A stretch of DNA of 64,000 nucleotides from Alloacidobacterium dinghuense (GCF_014274465.1 NZ_CP060394.1:5580001-5644000), one strand, 5' to 3'. Numbered from the stretch's first letter, positions 36,977 through 47,333 are shown. Made by a program: numbers and translations. The notes: a model not told the origin generated them from the sequence alone.

Positions 36977-37295
36977 GGGTATCTACCTCGATGTGAAATG
37001 TCCCTGCCGCATCCGCCAAAAAAACGTATTGAAGCCGCGTATTCGTGCAGAGCCACCAGTTGTGGGGCGGAAAATCAGGGAGGCCGAGGAATCCTGGGCA
37101 GAAACCACAAGCAGTCTACATCACGACTGTCAGCATAGGAAACAGTTTGGGAATGGTCTTTTCGCCAGTAAAATGAATGCCCTTCTTCCGAGCGGCTGAG
37201 ATAGCTGATGAGGACAGAGTGCTGCGATCTATACACATGTAGTTGATTGTCTAGACGCTTACCTAAAGAGGCTGACGTAGCGAACGGTTCGCTCT

Positions 37296-37475
37296 TTACC
37301 TATTTTGAGACAAAGACGGACCGCTGAGCACGTCGGTGATGGATTCTAAGCCGTCCGCAACTAACGCGAATGAACCTCCCAGCAGCCCAGCAGAGCACTT
37401 GATTAGAGCCAATCCTAGATTCACGAAGATGCCTAGAATCGCGGACTTCATCCCCCTTTCAGCGGCGCTCTTCAT
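37296..37475 (-). pseudogene. cation diffusion facilitator, N-terminal fragment
   Basis: From ATG 37475 the minus strand reads 59 residues with MKSAILGIFVNLGLALIKCS, then AGLLGGSFALVADGLESITD and a premature stop at 37296-37298. This is the first transmembrane helix pair of the CDF zinc/iron exporter family, including the (A)LVADGLES(I)TD metal-site region. Complete members have about 300 residues. The rest of 36977-37759 has no recognisable coding sequence. Confidence 0.75.
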
Positions 37476-37759
37476 ATTGCACTCTTCCTACAGGTTACAG
37501 CTGGAATTCACACACGAAGGTTGATCCGTGAATCTCGCAGCTGGTGTCAGCCAACCGATTCAAGTCATCCATCAGATGATTGAACGTCTCGCCGTGCCCG
37601 TTGAAAAGTCAGGCGTCTGCAACAATCAGCGATCAAAGGAGCCAAGATGAATCGGAGACCCGACCGACGCCCATAACTGCTCCATCAACTCGCAGCCAAC
37701 CAAGTCGCGGCCCTCATTTTTTTCTCAGAAACAGCTCGACACGGCACATGTCATGCTCT

Positions 37760-39472
37760 TCATTTCTTTGATCCAGCCAAAGCCGGCTTTGTGAGCGGGA
37801 GGTCTACACTAATGGGCGCATGGTCTGACAGACGCGGGTTAAGCGCTTCGTTGGACTCATTCATGGTGCGTGCAAAGCTCGGCGCAAATCGATAGGAGTC
37901 GGCCGTTCCAGCATCGTCCTTCAAATAGGCTTTCACGAGTATCCAGTCGAGCCTGAATTTTCCAACTGCCGAGACGGTTCGGGGCAACGCAAATGTTGTA
38001 ACAAATCCCTTACTCGCGCGCTCGTTCGAATTGCCAAGAGTCCCATTGCGGCCGTTCACCGATAGTTCGGCATCCCCGCGCCAATCCAGCCTGGTTCCGT
38101 CATCGAAATGATAGTCGTTCAAATCCTTGAAGAATCCCTGCTCGGGATTCGGCGCCATTAGCGGCACTCCGGAAGCAGTCGGGTCACCTTGGAACTTCGT
38201 CGTCTTAAAGCCAAAACTGGCTACGTCCATCAGAAGTCCCACTCCGGTTGCATACTTGACTCCTTGTGTGGCCCAAAATGTAGGACTGTTCGCCCTTTTC
38301 AGCAGTGATGATTTTACGTTCATAACTGAGCCATCCTGTCCTGTCGTATTCATATCCCCGGCGATGATCACAGGATTGTGAATCGGACGAACCATCTCAA
38401 GAAGCTCATCCGCCTGCTTAACCCGTCCCTTTGGCGTGGTGCGGTTTTCAAGGTGCGTCGCAACAATGGTGACCTGGCCCTCGGGAAGCTCCGGTACATC
38501 GATCGTCGCAATCAGGTTGGTGCGCCCTCCGCGCCGTACCTCGCGCACGATGGCTTCTCCGAAGACCACGCTCGCTCCCTTGCGTTTACCGGCCTCGATG
38601 GACCCGTACTTCTTTTCGCCGTTGTACCAGTCGTAACCTTGATTTTTAAAGGGCACGAGCTTCACATCTCGAAGTGGATAGCGAGAGAGAATTGCCGTGC
38701 CGTGCAGCCCCAGAAGACGTGTCTTGTCGGTGCTGAACAGATCCTCCAGCTCTTTTCGCTCGCTTTCATTCTCCACATTGGCAAATGACTGGGTACCTAA
38801 CACCTTGGGATCAACCTCTACAAACTCGACTCCATAGGCCCAATTCATCTTCAGTGCTTTGGCAAGATCCTTCACCACTGCCCGATAATCGCTTCGCTTC
38901 ATGCCCCAATCGAGCTCATTCAGCACCAGCACGTCTGCCGATTGGAGCACGTCCATCTGCGCGTTTAATACCTGGTCGTCTGCCTTTGCCGTGCTCCCAC
39001 CATTGGCAGCAGCGCTGTGCACTTTGGCGATGAATTGTTGCTTATCTGTCAGCAACGATTGAATGTCATCAAACTCTATTCCCCTCTCAATGTTCCATTC
39101 GACTAGGCGCAGCGAAGGACCTACCCCGTTGAGGTCGGGCCGAAGAGGTTTTGTTCCCGCGAAGTACGCCTCATTATTGACAAACGGAGTCGTCAACAGA
39201 GTGTTGAGTTTGTCGCCTAGCGCAGGTTCGATGGTTTCCTGCTCGCCGAGGGTCACCAGTTCCTGGTAGGTCAAGAGTGGCGGTTGTGAACTACGGATGT
39301 AATCCGCTCCGTGTTCATTCTGCGCTGATGTCCTGGAACACAGGATCAGTGTCAGAAGTAGCACCAGTGGTACCGCGGCCACAACAGCACCTTTACCTGT
39401 GGAAAGAAGCTTGGCTTCGAGATGTGTTCTCAGTATTTGCACAATCCACCTTAAGGCGACAGGCTCCCACAT
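37760..39472 (-). CDS. endonuclease/exonuclease/phosphatase (EEP) family protein, membrane-anchored or secreted
   Basis: The 570-residue protein has an N-terminal hydrophobic segment (about residues 28-48, VAAVPLVLLLTLILC) and then an EEP fold. Visible blocks are RLVEWNIERGIEF, LVLNELDWGMKR, HGTAILSRYPLRDVKLVPF, IVATHLENRTTP, NPVIIAGDMNTTG and NPRLSDHAPISVDL, which supply the catalytic Asn, Glu, Asp and His. EEP enzymes hydrolyse phosphodiesters in DNA, lipids or phosphoinositides; an extracellular location fits a scavenging nuclease or phospholipase. Flanked by a decayed CDF gene and a divergent PAP2 phosphatase gene. Confidence 0.88.
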   Translation of the reverse strand: MWEPVALRWIVQILRTHLEAKLLSTGKGAVVAAVPLVLLLTLILCSRTSAQNEHGADYIRSSQPPLLTYQELVTLGEQETIEPALGDKLNTLLTTPFVNNEAYFAGTKPLRPDLNGVGPSLRLVEWNIERGIEFDDIQSLLTDKQQFIAKVHSAAANGGSTAKADDQVLNAQMDVLQSADVLVLNELDWGMKRSDYRAVVKDLAKALKMNWAYGVEFVEVDPKVLGTQSFANVENESERKELEDLFSTDKTRLLGLHGTAILSRYPLRDVKLVPFKNQGYDWYNGEKKYGSIEAGKRKGASVVFGEAIVREVRRGGRTNLIATIDVPELPEGQVTIVATHLENRTTPKGRVKQADELLEMVRPIHNPVIIAGDMNTTGQDGSVMNVKSSLLKRANSPTFWATQGVKYATGVGLLMDVASFGFKTTKFQGDPTASGVPLMAPNPEQGFFKDLNDYHFDDGTRLDWRGDAELSVNGRNGTLGNSNERASKGFVTTFALPRTVSAVGKFRLDWILVKAYLKDDAGTADSYRFAPSFARTMNESNEALNPRLSDHAPISVDLPLTKPALAGSKK

Positions 39473-39746
39473 CGATTGAATCTGCCACTAGAGGATACTC
39501 GCCGCACGCCGTCGCGGGTACTAGGAAAACCGATTAAAGCAGTTCTGCCAACAAGCGAGTCGGCGGCCTCACTTCTTGGCGGGCCTCACTTCTTTTGGAT
39601 AGAGTGTAGTGAACGGCCAGTTCGATTGTTATCTCGGCGTTAAATTGCGTTTTCGATTAGAGCCTTAGCTCCGGATTGGGCTGGATCTATTGAGGGCTGT
39701 GGTGGCACCTACCGCGCAATGCTAGATTTGGCTGGACGGTGACGAG

Positions 39747-40613
39747 GTGAATGGAAACATCTGCACTCAAGGTGTACTCCAATGCATTGCAGCTTGTTTC
39801 TGCATCTCGGCAGCTGTATGTCCCGCGAGCTGCGCGTTCGATTCTGATCCGCCTACCGCCGCTGTGGCGGCTACCACGGCTGTTCCAGCAGATGCTTTGC
39901 CCGACGCTCCACCGGCGCAAATTCCAGTGACCGAGAAGGATCTGCCACTAGCAATCCTGAAAGACCAAGTCCCGATCTGGACCAGTCCGGTGCGGCTCAG
40001 GACGCATGACCTGATTTGGTTGCTGCCACTGGGGGCAGCAACTGGTGTGACACTTGCGACCGACTCGGACGCTATGCGCAACGTTTCGCGCGACCGGGAT
40101 TTCAACAAGGACAGCGTGAACGCGTCGAACTACCTGCTGGGCTGCGAGATTGCCGTACCGGTTGGGCTTTATGGCGTTGGACTCTTCAAGAGCAACGTGC
40201 ATGCGCGCGAGACAGGCATCTTGAGCGGTGAAGCGTTTGCGGATAGTGTGGTAGTCGAAGAAGTCACGAAGATCATTTTCCGGCGGGAGCGTCCTCTCTA
40301 TAACAACGCGGCTGGCGATTTTTTTGCCCCGAACACAGGTGCGAATGGCTCGTTTCCCTCGTCACACAGCATGCTGGCGTGGACGTTGGCAGGAGTGGTG
40401 GCGGGCGAGTATCCGTCGAAGTTGGTACAAGTCGGCGTGTACTCTATTGCCTCGGGCGTGAGCTTGATGCGCGTCCTAGGACAAGAGCATTTCCCAAGCG
40501 ATGTCCTTGTGGGCGGCACTGCGGGATGGCTGATCGGACACTACGTCTTCGAGAAACGTCACATATACCACGCGGCTCGTGCGCTGCGAGCGAAGCCCGG
40601 GATTGAAAGATAA
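39747..40613 (+). CDS. PAP2 family phosphatase, exported/membrane
   Basis: The 288-residue protein has an N-terminal signal-like segment and a Pro/Ala-rich linker, then the PAP2 signature in three parts: a basic RRERP block, PSSHSMLAW and MRVLGQEHFPSDVLVG. The middle motif has PSSHS where PSGHS is usual. These enzymes dephosphorylate lipid pyrophosphates or phosphatidic acid in the membrane. A GTG start at 39747 is used; the ribosome-binding site is weak. It lies divergent to the EEP gene. Confidence 0.85.
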   Translation: MNGNICTQGVLQCIAACFCISAAVCPASCAFDSDPPTAAVAATTAVPADALPDAPPAQIPVTEKDLPLAILKDQVPIWTSPVRLRTHDLIWLLPLGAATGVTLATDSDAMRNVSRDRDFNKDSVNASNYLLGCEIAVPVGLYGVGLFKSNVHARETGILSGEAFADSVVVEEVTKIIFRRERPLYNNAAGDFFAPNTGANGSFPSSHSMLAWTLAGVVAGEYPSKLVQVGVYSIASGVSLMRVLGQEHFPSDVLVGGTAGWLIGHYVFEKRHIYHAARALRAKPGIER

Positions 40614-40643
40614 TTGCGCTTCGCCAGCAATAGCTAACCATCT

Positions 40644-41919
40644 GGCGGCTGTGCTCCGCAAAAAGTCAAAACGCATATAGAAAGGTGCAACTTCCAAGCA
40701 CCTCGCTACCGTAAACTGTCCCCTGCAATCGGCAGACTTGAATGTGTTACCTCTACAAGAACATGCTTAGGACCGTCCGACTCCTCCGATCAGTGGGTTT
40801 TATCCTTATTAATACAGGCGCACAGGGTATCCAGTTCTTGAGATTGGCCGTTTCTTCCCGGTCTGCGTTGAGCGCTGAGGTGCTGTTCCTTCGCAAGCAG
40901 TTGGCGTTTTATCAAGAACACCAGATACCGCTCCGCAAGCTCACGGACGCAGCGCGATTTTCCTTGGTGTTGTGGTCTCGATTATTCGACTGGTGAGAAG
41001 CGTTGATGATAGTAAAGCCAGAGACCCTAATCGGCTGGCATCGCAAGGGTTTCAAGCTGTTTTGGCGCTGGAGGTCGAGGATGGGAAGACCGCGGATTCC
41101 AGAGAATCTTCGCCGGCTGATCGTAGCAATGGTGCAGGACAATCCGACCTGGGGCGAGGAGCGGGTGGCAGCGGAGCTTTCGGTGAAGCTTGGAATCTTG
41201 GTCTCCCCGCGAACGGTGCGAGCGTATTGGCCGCGAGAAAGTGATCCACGATCTGGGAGGAGAACTTCCTCGCAGCACTGGCGGACGTTTGTCCGCAATC
41301 ACGCCCAGGCCATCGTGGCCGCTGATTTTTTGGTCGCGATCACAGCCGGGTTCCGAGTGCTATACGTGTTCGTGGTAATGGAGGTGGGAAGCCGTCGTAT
41401 TCTGCACTGCAATGTCACGGCTCATCCGACTGCTGGTTGGACGTTGCAGCAGTTCCGCGAAGCCATTCCCAGCGATCATGGGTATCGCTTTCTCATCCAT
41501 GATCGTGACACGATCTTCTCGGCGGAAGTTGACAAGCACTTGCAAGCATTTGGGCTGAAGATTCTGCGCACTCCGGTGCAAGCGCCTAAGGCCAACGCCT
41601 ACTGCGAACGGCTGATGGGAACGATTCGTCGGGAGTGGCTAGACTTTCTTATTCCCTTGAACGAGAAGCACCTGCGAAGGGAACTACGAGAATGGGTGAC
41701 TCACTACAATAGCGGACGCCCCCACTCCAGCCTGGGACCAGGCATTCCGAACTCCCCGGAATATCCACCACGATCCCTGAGAATTCGTCGGCATGAATTG
41801 CCACCCGCTTGCCGGATCAGAATCAAGGACGTTCTCGGTGGACTGCACCATGAATACTGGCTCGAGGAAGTTGCTGCATAAGCCCAGATCGACTTTTTGC
41901 GGATGACAGGGTCACCGCC
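40644..41919 (+). mobile_element. decayed insertion sequence with imperfect inverted ends
   Basis: The transposase pseudogene is bracketed by a perfect 13-bp inverted repeat: TCCGCAAAAAGTC at 40655-40667 and its complement at 41891-41903. Outside these, GGCGG at 40644 and its complement near 41915-41919 suggest the original terminus was about 29 bp, with a 5-bp deletion at the left end. Inner bases do not match. Confidence 0.6.
40742..41881 (+). pseudogene. rve-type (integrase core) transposase, nonsense mutation
   Basis: Positions 40742-41881 form one reading frame except for a TGA at 40994-40996, between VLWSRLFDW and EALMMIVKPETLIGWHRKGF. The family has a charged residue here, so CGA to TGA is the likely change. 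The downstream part has the DDE core: Asp in IVAADFLV, Asp in FLIHDRDTIF and Glu in NAYCERLMGTIRREWLD, then HYNSGRPHSSLG. The full protein would have about 379 residues. Translation restart at 41003 could give only the C-terminal part. Confidence 0.8.
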
Positions 41920-42071
41920 TACTCGGACATAACGAATCGGTTTCAGGCGAGTTGACAGCAATACATCCGGTACGCGGTCAATGAGCGCGTTGGCCTGTTA
42001 TCCATAGTTGAGAATTCAATCCAAACGGGCGGTCACTTGAATCGATATTGAAATGCTTAGGCATGAAGAGC

Positions 42072-44705
42072 CTATTCGCGCAGTAACTGCGCAGGGTCGA
42101 TCGCCAGAGCGCGCCGGGCTGGTGCCGCCATGGCGAAAAGGCCAAGTAAGGTCATCATGGTCATTGCCGCCGCGAGAATCATTGGATCGCGAACCGAAGC
42201 ATAGGAAACGATGTGAGTTAATAGCTGGTCGGTGAGCATGCTCGCTCCTAACCCAAGACATAGTCCAGCGAGCAACAATAGGCACGGTCTTTTGAGTGTC
42301 GAGTGCAATACCTGAAAAGGCCGTGCGCCGAGTGCGATTCGGATTCCTTGCTCCTTCATCCGCTTCGAGACCAAATAGGAAGCCATTCCTAAAATGCCCG
42401 TGACAGCGAGCATGGCTGCCATGAGGCCCATGACGCCGAGAGCGAGGGCGGCGGTGCGAGCGGGGATCATGGAACGATCGATGGCTCCACTCCACGGAAC
42501 GATGGAGAACGGCGCGGTGCTGACGACCTGCGAGAGAGAGTGGTGCAGAGCGTCGGCGATCTGGTCCTGCGGCAACGGTGAGCGGACGAGTACAGTGATC
42601 GGGCTGGAGACCATGTACGGCCCGATGCCCTGCGCGTAGGCGAGAAAGATCGTGGGCTGTGGATCCTCACCGGGGTCAATGTATTTTCCGTCTTCGACGA
42701 CGCCGATGATTTTCAATTTGACAGGGTCGAAGAGCTTGAAGCGCTTTCCCAGGGCGCGGGTGGTGCCGAAGAGGCGGCGGGCGAAGGTCATATTCACGAT
42801 GGCGACAGTCGGAGCGCCGGGCTTATCGTCCGGGGTGAAGTCGCGCCCCGAGAGGAGATGTGTTCCGGCAACTTGGAAATAACCCGGAGAGACGGAATAG
42901 GTGAGTGCGTCAAAGGCGACGTGCGAGGGAGAGAACTGCGTGGTGTCCCAGGAGTAGACTGACCAAACCCAGGCGCTAAGGAATGGAACGTAGTCAGAAG
43001 TAGCGGCGTCGGTTACCCCAGGAATGGCCGCCGCCGTGTCCAGCAGGCGTTTCTGGACGATTCGGGATTGCGGGTCCGGGACGCCGGCAACCTTTAAATC
43101 GACTTGGGCGAGTGTGACGTCGGTGGGGGCGATGCCGAGCGGCGCGCGCAGACTCTGGACCATGCCACGTACTGCGACCAGCACACTACTGACCAGCAGA
43201 GTGCAGACGGCGACCTGGATGAGAAGCAGGGCATCGCGCATGGCGAAGCGATGCAAGGATCCAGCGAAGACGTAACCGCCTTTGATTGCCTGGACAACAT
43301 CGGTGCTCCAAACCTGTCGCGCTGGCAGGAGGGCAAAGGCGATGCCGCTGGTGATGGAGAGTGTGATGGCGACCAGATAGACGCGCGCGTCCGGTGCGAT
43401 GAGGAAGTGGGTGGGGAGGTCGCCGGGGCGCCAGTGACTGAGGGTGCCAAGCAGCAGGCTGGCGAAGCAGGTTCCGTTGATTCCGCCGATAAGAGAGACA
43501 AGCACGGCTTCCGTCAGCAACTGGCGCGCGACAGCCCAGCGGCTGGAACCGATGGCGAGACAGATAGCGAGCTCGTTGCTGCGGTTTGCTGCGCGCGCCG
43601 CGAAGATGCCGGCGAGATTCGCGCATGTAGCGACCAGGACGAGCACGGCGAGAAGCGTCATGACGAGCAGTACTTGCTTTGTGGGGTCGTTGCGCCTGCC
43701 GGCAGGACCGGGTTTGTGCACGGTGAGGGTGAGCCCCTCGTCGTCTGAATACTGCTTTGCCAACTGCCGCGCAATGGCTCCCATGTCATGCGTTGCCTGC
43801 TGCTGCGTGATGCCAGGATTTAGTCGGCCGAGGAGCGTGAACGCGCGGTGCCTGCGCTCGTCGAAGTCGTCCCAGCCGGTGACCTGCTGAGCGTTGACGG
43901 CTGGAATCCAGTAGTCAGGCCAGAAGAAGAAGTCGGTACCGTGAAAGTTATGCGGTGCGACACCGAGGACGGTGAAGGGATGCTGGTTGAGCGTGACGAC
44001 TTTGCCGAGGATATGCGGGCTTGCGCCAAAACGCCGCTTCCAGAAGTCGTAGCCGAGCACGATGTAGGGAGCCGACTCGAGGCCGTGCTCATCCGAGGCG
44101 TGAAAGAAGCGGCCAAGAGCGGGCTGAAGGCCGAGTACGTCGAAGTAGTTGCCGGACGCGGCATCACCCCAGCTTGTTGAGACCGATTTGTCAATGCCGA
44201 TGCCGACGCTCAGGACCTTGTAGGCAAGCATTCCGCTGAAAGACTGATTGCGGTCCTGATAGTCGAAGTAATCGGGATAGGACTCGTAATCGCCGATCTG
44301 CAGCAGATTTTCGGGATGAGGCACATCGAGAGGGCGCAGGACGATGCCGTTGAGCACGCTGAAGGTGACCACGTTGGCACCGATGCCAACGGCGAGCGTG
44401 AGGATGGCGGTTACGGCGAAGCCAGGAGAATCGCGCAGCTGCCGAAGCGCATAGCGAATATCGCGCAAAAGCGTTTCCACAAATGGAAAGCTTCGTTGCA
44501 CCCGGTACTCTTCCCTGATCTGGGTTACTCCGCCAAACTCGCACAACGCAGCAGTTCGCGCCTCTTCTTCAGACATGCCGCGTCTACAGTTTTCTTCGAT
44601 CGCAAACTCGATATGCGAGCGCAGTTCGTCATCGAGATCTCTATCAAGTTCTTTCCTGTGACAGAACGCTATGCAGCGGCTCAGCAATATCCGAAGCTGG
44701 TCCAT
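42072..44705 (-). CDS. ADOP-type ABC permease (MacB/FtsX-like, duplicated)
   Basis: The 877-residue protein fits the acidobacterial duplicated orphan permeases. It has an N-terminal helical cap (LDDELRSHIEFAIEENCRRG, MSEEEARTAALCEFGG), then a first membrane helix in RQLRDSPGFAVTAILTLAVG, a MacB-type periplasmic domain, and FtsX-type membrane helices in two sets. GPAGRRNDPTKQVLLVMTLL opens the first set and LGIRIALGARPFQV-like EQGIRIALGARPFQVLHSTL appears in the second. No ATPase gene is adjacent, as usual for ADOPs. It starts 9 bp after the PadR regulator gene. Confidence 0.92.
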   Translation of the reverse strand: MDQLRILLSRCIAFCHRKELDRDLDDELRSHIEFAIEENCRRGMSEEEARTAALCEFGGVTQIREEYRVQRSFPFVETLLRDIRYALRQLRDSPGFAVTAILTLAVGIGANVVTFSVLNGIVLRPLDVPHPENLLQIGDYESYPDYFDYQDRNQSFSGMLAYKVLSVGIGIDKSVSTSWGDAASGNYFDVLGLQPALGRFFHASDEHGLESAPYIVLGYDFWKRRFGASPHILGKVVTLNQHPFTVLGVAPHNFHGTDFFFWPDYWIPAVNAQQVTGWDDFDERRHRAFTLLGRLNPGITQQQATHDMGAIARQLAKQYSDDEGLTLTVHKPGPAGRRNDPTKQVLLVMTLLAVLVLVATCANLAGIFAARAANRSNELAICLAIGSSRWAVARQLLTEAVLVSLIGGINGTCFASLLLGTLSHWRPGDLPTHFLIAPDARVYLVAITLSITSGIAFALLPARQVWSTDVVQAIKGGYVFAGSLHRFAMRDALLLIQVAVCTLLVSSVLVAVRGMVQSLRAPLGIAPTDVTLAQVDLKVAGVPDPQSRIVQKRLLDTAAAIPGVTDAATSDYVPFLSAWVWSVYSWDTTQFSPSHVAFDALTYSVSPGYFQVAGTHLLSGRDFTPDDKPGAPTVAIVNMTFARRLFGTTRALGKRFKLFDPVKLKIIGVVEDGKYIDPGEDPQPTIFLAYAQGIGPYMVSSPITVLVRSPLPQDQIADALHHSLSQVVSTAPFSIVPWSGAIDRSMIPARTAALALGVMGLMAAMLAVTGILGMASYLVSKRMKEQGIRIALGARPFQVLHSTLKRPCLLLLAGLCLGLGASMLTDQLLTHIVSYASVRDPMILAAAMTMMTLLGLFAMAAPARRALAIDPAQLLRE

Positions 44706-44714
44706 GTACGACCC

Positions 44715-45053
44715 CTAGCGGGAGGTGGTGAGAAATCGTGCCATCGTTGTCGCGATTCGCTCCCAGTTCTCGGTCTCCTTTTCAATCTGCTTCCGTCCAA
44801 TTCGGCTTAACGAGTAGTACTTGGCCCGGCGATTGTTATCGGATGTTCCCCACTCCGACTTGATCCAGCCCCGCTGCTCCAAACGCAGAAGCGCGGGATA
44901 GATACTCCCCTGGTTCAGCCGGATGGTTTCGTTGCTTACCTGCTCAATGCGGCGGGCAATCCCGTACCCGTGCAAAGATCTCATGGACTCCAGGGTCTTC
45001 AATACCATCAGATCGAGAGTTCCCTGAAGCACATCCGACTTATCTTCCCCCAT
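44715..45053 (-). CDS. PadR family transcriptional regulator
   Basis: The 112-residue winged-helix protein shows the PadR pattern: LQGTLDLMVLKTLE at the start, GYGIARRIEQVSNETIRLNQ and GSIYPALLRLEQRGWIKSEW as recognition helix and wing, and KYYSLSRIGRKQIEKE as dimer helix. It has a GGGAG ribosome-binding site. PadR-ADOP pairs are a standing arrangement in Acidobacteriota, so it probably represses its own operon. Upstream, TTGACA with a nearby ACATGT palindrome (about 45108-45120) may be the promoter and operator (weak). Confidence 0.92.
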   Translation of the reverse strand: MGEDKSDVLQGTLDLMVLKTLESMRSLHGYGIARRIEQVSNETIRLNQGSIYPALLRLEQRGWIKSEWGTSDNNRRAKYYSLSRIGRKQIEKETENWERIATTMARFLTTSR

Positions 45054-45146
45054 TTACTTCTCCCTGTTGGTTTTCTACAGATACTCTGCAACCTCCTTAG
45101 TCAGAATGTCAACATGTAACACCCCCCAAAAAAACGACATGGCTGC

Positions 45147-46109
45147 TCACTTCTGGAGAAGGGTTGCCACACTCACTGTGCAATTTGTGCATTGACGGTT
45201 CAGAAGTCCTTCCAAGGACTGCTCAGCCTGACCCCGGAGCTGTAATGCTTCAGAGTGCCTCCCCGATTGATCAAGCACTTTGGCGTATAGGATTTCTCCC
45301 ACCAGGTATTTGGGATTCTGATCTCCCACGGTCTGCTCAAGAATGTTGAGCCCTCGTTGCAAATTCACAAGCCCATCTTGAGACTGTCCATTCGTAGCTA
45401 GTGCCTGCCCCAGCAGCACATAGCCCCAGCCAGTGAACAGGTGTTGCTCACCATGCAGACTCTTCCAGAGGCCTAGAGCTTGTCCGTATTTCGTGACTGC
45501 TTCCTGAGTCTTTCCATTCGTACTTGCAAACAATGCCTCAGTCGAGTCAAGGGCAGCCGAATCATCATCGGTCAATCCGACGGCAAGTTTGGATTCCGTG
45601 ATGGCCTTCTGAAGATAAACCTTGGCAGTCTTTTTATTGTGCTGCTGGATCGCGGCCCCCGCGATGTCTGTGTATATCCTGGTCAAACCAGCGTAATCAC
45701 AGCGTTGAGCATCGATCGCGGCCGCCTTTAATCCCATCTTTATCGCATTTTGTTCTTGTCTCATAGCTCGATAAAGAGCCGCGAAGTATTCGAGCGTGCT
45801 GGCATAGTCTGCAGTGTGCTGTTCATCTCCTTCGAAGATGTGCAGTCCTTGTTCATACGCGTGCTGAGCTTGTTGAAACTGCCCCTGCTCTTTGTATGCC
45901 AATCCTAATAGAGTCCATGCTTTTCCGAGATCGGGCCCAGTAGATATTCCAGAATCGACAAGTGATTGCAGAATTTGAATAGCCTTGTCGAACTTTCCCT
46001 GTCGTTCAAGGAGAAATGATTGATCTAGCTGCCTGGACACAGTCTCTTGCCCCCACACCGTTATGGAAAGGACACATGTAATAAAAAACAGTTTGCTGGG
46101 CCGTACCAT
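45147..46109 (-). CDS. secreted tetratricopeptide repeat protein
   Basis: The 320-residue protein begins with a signal peptide (KLFFITCVLSITVWG) and then has at least five TPR-like units, for example KAWTLLGLAYKEQGQFQQAQ followed by HAYEQGLHIFEGDEQ, and ALATNGQSQDGLVNLQRGLN. TPRs make protein contacts; partners are unknown. An excellent AAGGAGG ribosome-binding site stands 8 bases before the ATG at 46109. It sits upstream of the PadR gene on the same strand, but the 93 bp gap suggests a separate promoter. Confidence 0.85.
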   Translation of the reverse strand: MVRPSKLFFITCVLSITVWGQETVSRQLDQSFLLERQGKFDKAIQILQSLVDSGISTGPDLGKAWTLLGLAYKEQGQFQQAQHAYEQGLHIFEGDEQHTADYASTLEYFAALYRAMRQEQNAIKMGLKAAAIDAQRCDYAGLTRIYTDIAGAAIQQHNKKTAKVYLQKAITESKLAVGLTDDDSAALDSTEALFASTNGKTQEAVTKYGQALGLWKSLHGEQHLFTGWGYVLLGQALATNGQSQDGLVNLQRGLNILEQTVGDQNPKYLVGEILYAKVLDQSGRHSEALQLRGQAEQSLEGLLNRQCTNCTVSVATLLQK

Positions 46110-46222
46110 GGATAAGACCTCCTTCGAGTGAATGCTTCCAAGGGGTAAACCAGCCCTTCTGTCCCACTGGAGAGCACAACTTCCTACTGTTACTCAAATG
46201 AGCTCATTGCATCTGAATTGCC

Positions 46223-46267
46223 ATGTAGACAATCAACATAAGTCCATTTATATGTAGACAATCAACA
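46223..46267. repeat. two 16-bp direct repeats
   Basis: The 16-mer ATGTAGACAATCAACA occurs at 46223-46238 and again at 46252-46267, a 29-bp period, in the gap between the TPR gene and the IS110 remnant. Only two copies are present. The surrounding 390 bases (46110-46500) contain no recognisable gene. Confidence 0.6.
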
Positions 46268-46499
46268 GATCGATTTAGATCATGAGTGTTCGCTTGTGGG
46301 CGATCCTTGTTCGGAAATGGACGCGCACCTAGGCAGGTCAACGAAGGCATTAAACGTTGTTTATGGGGACGGATTAGCGGCAATCCGGAGAGCGCCGGGA
46401 TAAACCGGCATGTTGTAGGGGATGCAAGAGCAAGAGCCCTACCGGAAAGGAGAACAGCGACTCCACCCACGAGATGATCGAGCGCACCCAGAAGACGGG

Positions 46500-46942
46500 C
46501 AAGCTCTGCTGCGTTCGCTCGAAGCCGACCCACTGCTAGCAGCACGGGTCGAGCGATTGATGACGATCCTGCCATCGGCCACGTCACGGCGCTGACCTGG
46601 GTGCTCGAAGTCGGCGAGGTTGAGCGGTTCCACTCCGTCAAGAAGGCCATCAGTTACTGCGGTCTGTGCAGCGGAGAGAAGACCTCGGCCGACAGTTCCA
46701 GACGCATGCCCATCTCCAAGCAGCGCAATCGGCACTTGCAGACGGTGCTGTTGGAGGCCGCGCATCTGGCTCCGAGACTCAACCCGGAGCTGGCCGTTCT
46801 ATACGAGCGCGAAGCCGCGCAGAGCAACTACAACCAGGCTACCATCGCCGTCGCCCGCAAGCTGGCGGCGTACCTTTTGGCCATCGATCGCGGAGAACGT
46901 GCCTTCGTGACTCACCAGGTTCACAGCAGCGTCGCAGCATAA
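46500..46942 (+). pseudogene. IS110 family transposase, C-terminal fragment
   Basis: Two plus frames read as the C-terminal Transposase_20 part of IS110-type enzymes: LEADPLLAARVERLMTI, then after a one-base shift near 46562-46568 GHVTALTWVLEVGEVERF, KKAISYCGLCSGEKTS and SKQRNRHLQTVLLEAAHLAP. It ends at 46942. The N-terminal RuvC-like DEDD part is missing and no clear left end was found. The 390 bases after it, up to the GH13 gene, hold no recognised gene. Confidence 0.82.
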
Positions 46943-47333
46943 CTGCTGCTCCCATATTCAGGGCTTTTCAAGCGCACTCTGCCAGGTCTCACAACTTTTC
47001 GGCTGAGCGACGGAGCATCCGCTCCCAAGGCTCCAACTCACTTGTTTCGAGACTGGCAGAGAATCTCAACTCAAACATCTGTGACGGCGACGGCCCAAGA
47101 CAGCAAATGGATGTGTGGTTCTGCGTTCCTCCGCAGGAACCAAAAACAAAAGCGCTATGAAAGGAACTGCAAAAACATACCTCACCCCGCGCCCTCCGAG
47201 CGCGGCACGAAAACCCTCGCTTTTCCTTTGACTTTACTTATCATGGATGTCCGAGATGGCGACTATCGTCGAAGTGACGAGGTGCGCGTCTGCGATGCGC
47301 CTCTTGATGCTCGGCGTTGCGCAGAACAGCCGG

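Noticed and set aside
43104-43748. 214-codon plus-strand acidic frame
   Set aside because: Antisense shadow of the ADOP permease; composition is the mirror of the sense strand.
46223-46267. Possible minimal CRISPR array
   Set aside because: Only two 16-bp repeats with a 13-bp gap, no cas genes and no palindromic repeat structure.
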